Below the pieces are notes generated by a model. The model saw nothing but the letters and a program-made list of their open reading frames with translations, was not told where the DNA came from and did not search any database. Below, piece after piece: positions 4,038-5,434 of a stretch of DNA of 5,434 nt. How positions within the stretch are numbered: position 1 is the stretch's first letter; the number at the start of each line of letters is the position of its first letter. Origin of the DNA: Microbacteriaceae bacterium (GTDB lineage: Bacteria > Actinomycetota > Actinomycetes > Actinomycetales > Microbacteriaceae); NCBI GenBank assembly GCA_025463615.1, contig JAODAU010000271.1:1-5434 (forward strand). Direction: 5' to 3'. Made by a program: the position numbers and the translations under genes.

Positions 4038-5434
4038 GCCCGAGCCGTGGACGACGAACGGCGCGGAGACCCGCAGCTCCGCACCCGCCCGCCCCAGCGC
4101 CTCGGCGGGCGGCACGCCGCCGGCGAGCAGTTCGTGCGCGGCCTCGAGGAGCGTGTCGGCGAGGTCGTCCGCGACGGCGGAGGGGGACGCGATGACGGTG
4201 CGGGCCCCCGAGTGCAGCCACGCCCGCGACATCCCGAGGGCCTCGAGTCCCCAGCGGGTGGCCGAGCGCCCCAACTCGCAGGCCGAGAGGATGACCACCC
4301 CGGGCACGCGCTCGAGCTGGTCGATGTCGTAGCCGAACCACGGGCCGTCGGCGAGCTCGAAGGCGGAGAACAGCGGGTTGTCGGCGGAGTGCCTGCCGTG
4401 CGCCGCGACGTGCAGCAGGTCGACGCTCGCGGCCAGGGTCGAGACGGCGCGGGCCGTGGCGGCCGAGCCGTAGAGGGCCTCGCGCCGTTCCCAGCGTGCC
4501 GCGGACACCCGGATCTCGTCGTCGGCGCGCGCCACGCCCGGCCCGGCGGCGAAGCCGGCGGTGCTCACGCGCTGGGCGGCTCCCCGGGCCGCGACCCATT
4601 CGCTCGCGGAGCCGGGCAGGCACACGGCGCGACCAGCGAGGCCCGGCAGCATCCCCCACGGCACCCCGGCAAGCGCGCCGGCCGGGGTGAACACCACGCG
4701 TTCTGCAGACCCGATGGCGTCGAGCAGCGGCCCGACCAGGGCGGCGTCGAGCGCGTCGAGGCGATGCCACAGGGCGCCGTCGATCGAGGCGCGCATCGCC
4801 GGCGACAGGGTGATCGCGGACATGTCCAGGTCGGCGAGCAGTCCGTCGAGCAGGCGCTCCACCGGCTCCCACGGGCCGAGGTCGACCACGGATGCCGAGC
4901 GCTCGGTAACCACCAGCGCGCTGAGCCGATCCACCGTCCACAGGTGCGCGACGAGCACGGCGCCGTCGTCGCGGAGTGCCGCCCGCAGGGTCTCGAGCTC
5001 GGTGCGGCCGGTGACGAGCCGCGATCCGTCGGACGCCCAGCGCCGCCGACGGATGCCGTTCATCAGCTCCGTCTCGCGACGCGCGGCCGCCGAGCGCGGC
5101 GCCGGGCTCGCCGCACGGATCATCCGCAGCTCGGCCAGCTCCTCGGCGGCCACCGGGTCGGCGGGCGCGCTCAGCCCGACGATGTGCCCCGAGAGCGCGC
5201 GCACCCGCTCCGACCAGTCGAACACGGTGTCGGGCCGGCCGTCGGCGAGGGCCGCCCGGATACCGATCACGGCGAGGTCGCGGGCGTGCGCGGACGCGGC
5301 GCTCTGCAGCTCCATGCTGCCGAAGGTCGCCTGCCAGACGCGGAGGGAATCGATACCCTCCGCCGCGTGACGCATCGCGCTGTCCGGTCGTCCGGCTGCG
5401 ACGGCGAGCTCGGCCCGCACCTCACCGGCCAGCA
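4032..5434 (-). CDS. TPR-CHAT domain protein, putative caspase/separase-like peptidase (5' end outside window)
   Basis: The C-terminal 466 residues of a longer protein are visible; the frame is open to the right edge. Counting from the first full codon (5432-5430), residues 1 to about 80 look like TPR helices, with alanine-rich pairs such as LAVAAGRPDSAMRHA. An Ala/Glu/Arg-rich linker follows, then the CHAT domain from about 157 to the end. Family landmarks are TPAGALAGVPW (249-259), HVAAHG (341-346) with the catalytic-type His345 (codon 4400-4398), and VILSACELG (380-388) with Cys385 (codon 4280-4278). The dyad is thus intact. The C-terminus is PFVVHGSGW, as usual for the domain. CHAT proteins belong to peptidase clan CD with caspases and separases; some act as proteases triggered by partners bound through their repeats, but most targets are unknown. 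A GTG at 5420 could serve as a start only if the TPR array were truncated, which is unlikely. No signal peptide can be judged. Confidence 0.88.
   Translation of the reverse strand, partial: LAGEVRAELAVAAGRPDSAMRHAAEGIDSLRVWQATFGSMELQSAASAHARDLAVIGIRAALADGRPDTVFDWSERVRALSGHIVGLSAPADPVAAEELAELRMIRAASPAPRSAAARRETELMNGIRRRRWASDGSRLVTGRTELETLRAALRDDGAVLVAHLWTVDRLSALVVTERSASVVDLGPWEPVERLLDGLLADLDMSAITLSPAMRASIDGALWHRLDALDAALVGPLLDAIGSAERVVFTPAGALAGVPWGMLPGLAGRAVCLPGSASEWVAARGAAQRVSTAGFAAGPGVARADDEIRVSAARWERREALYGSAATARAVSTLAASVDLLHVAAHGRHSADNPLFSAFELADGPWFGYDIDQLERVPGVVILSACELGRSATRWGLEALGMSRAWLHSGARTVIASPSAVADDLADTLLEAAHELLAGGVPPAEALGRAGAELRVSAPFVVHGSGW

Noticed and set aside
3778..4941. Minus-strand frame of 387 codons overlapping the CHAT gene and the intergenic region
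   Set aside because: The product is extremely Arg/Gly/Pro-rich and shares its strand with the CHAT gene in another frame, whose catalytic motifs prove the latter.
5418..5420. GTG as the true start of the CHAT gene
   Set aside because: The frame stays open upstream to the window edge and the following residues lie mid-TPR, so the gene almost certainly begins outside the window.

Overview
The window is GC-rich DNA, almost certainly from a high-GC actinobacterium. Several things point to Microbacteriaceae or a close relative. The codon third positions are strongly G/C. The hexamer GCATCC/GGATGC recurs at least a dozen times by eye. Promoter-like TAnnnT boxes lie only a few bases upstream of start codons (leaderless style). 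The product types also fit. The family-level placement is inference, since no rRNA or marker gene is present.

Layout, left to right. Bases 1-154 hold no gene I can support. An AT-rich island (155-183) carries overlapping inverted repeats and probably the promoter/operator of the first gene. At 221-1975 (+) lies a 584-residue, 14-helix MFS exporter-type transporter of the DHA2-like group. It is followed by a perfect 13-bp stem hairpin (1999-2033) that looks like its terminator. At 2059-2991 (+) lies a zinc-less MDR oxidoreductase (quinone-oxidoreductase type) with a likely leaderless promoter. It converges on a minus-strand gene (2994-3764) for a 256-residue acidic protein that I do not recognise. 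The two stop codons sit inside one 10-bp palindrome. Upstream of the unknown gene is a 267-bp intergenic stretch (3765-4031) packed with secondary structure, including an 18-bp stem. Beyond it, 4032-5434 (-) is the 3' part of a TPR-CHAT protein, a caspase/separase-like putative cysteine peptidase with its His and Cys both present. Its N-terminus lies past the right edge.

How the genes relate: nothing shows that these four genes form one pathway. The transporter and oxidoreductase are separated by a terminator and each appears to have its own promoter. The CHAT gene and the unknown acidic gene point the same way, but hairpins and a putative promoter separate them. The points most worth following are the structured intergenic region downstream of the CHAT gene, the unknown acidic protein beside a CHAT protease, and the operator-like island ahead of the transporter. 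I saw no convincing complete new system here. No tRNA, rRNA, CRISPR, insertion sequence or integrase is visible.
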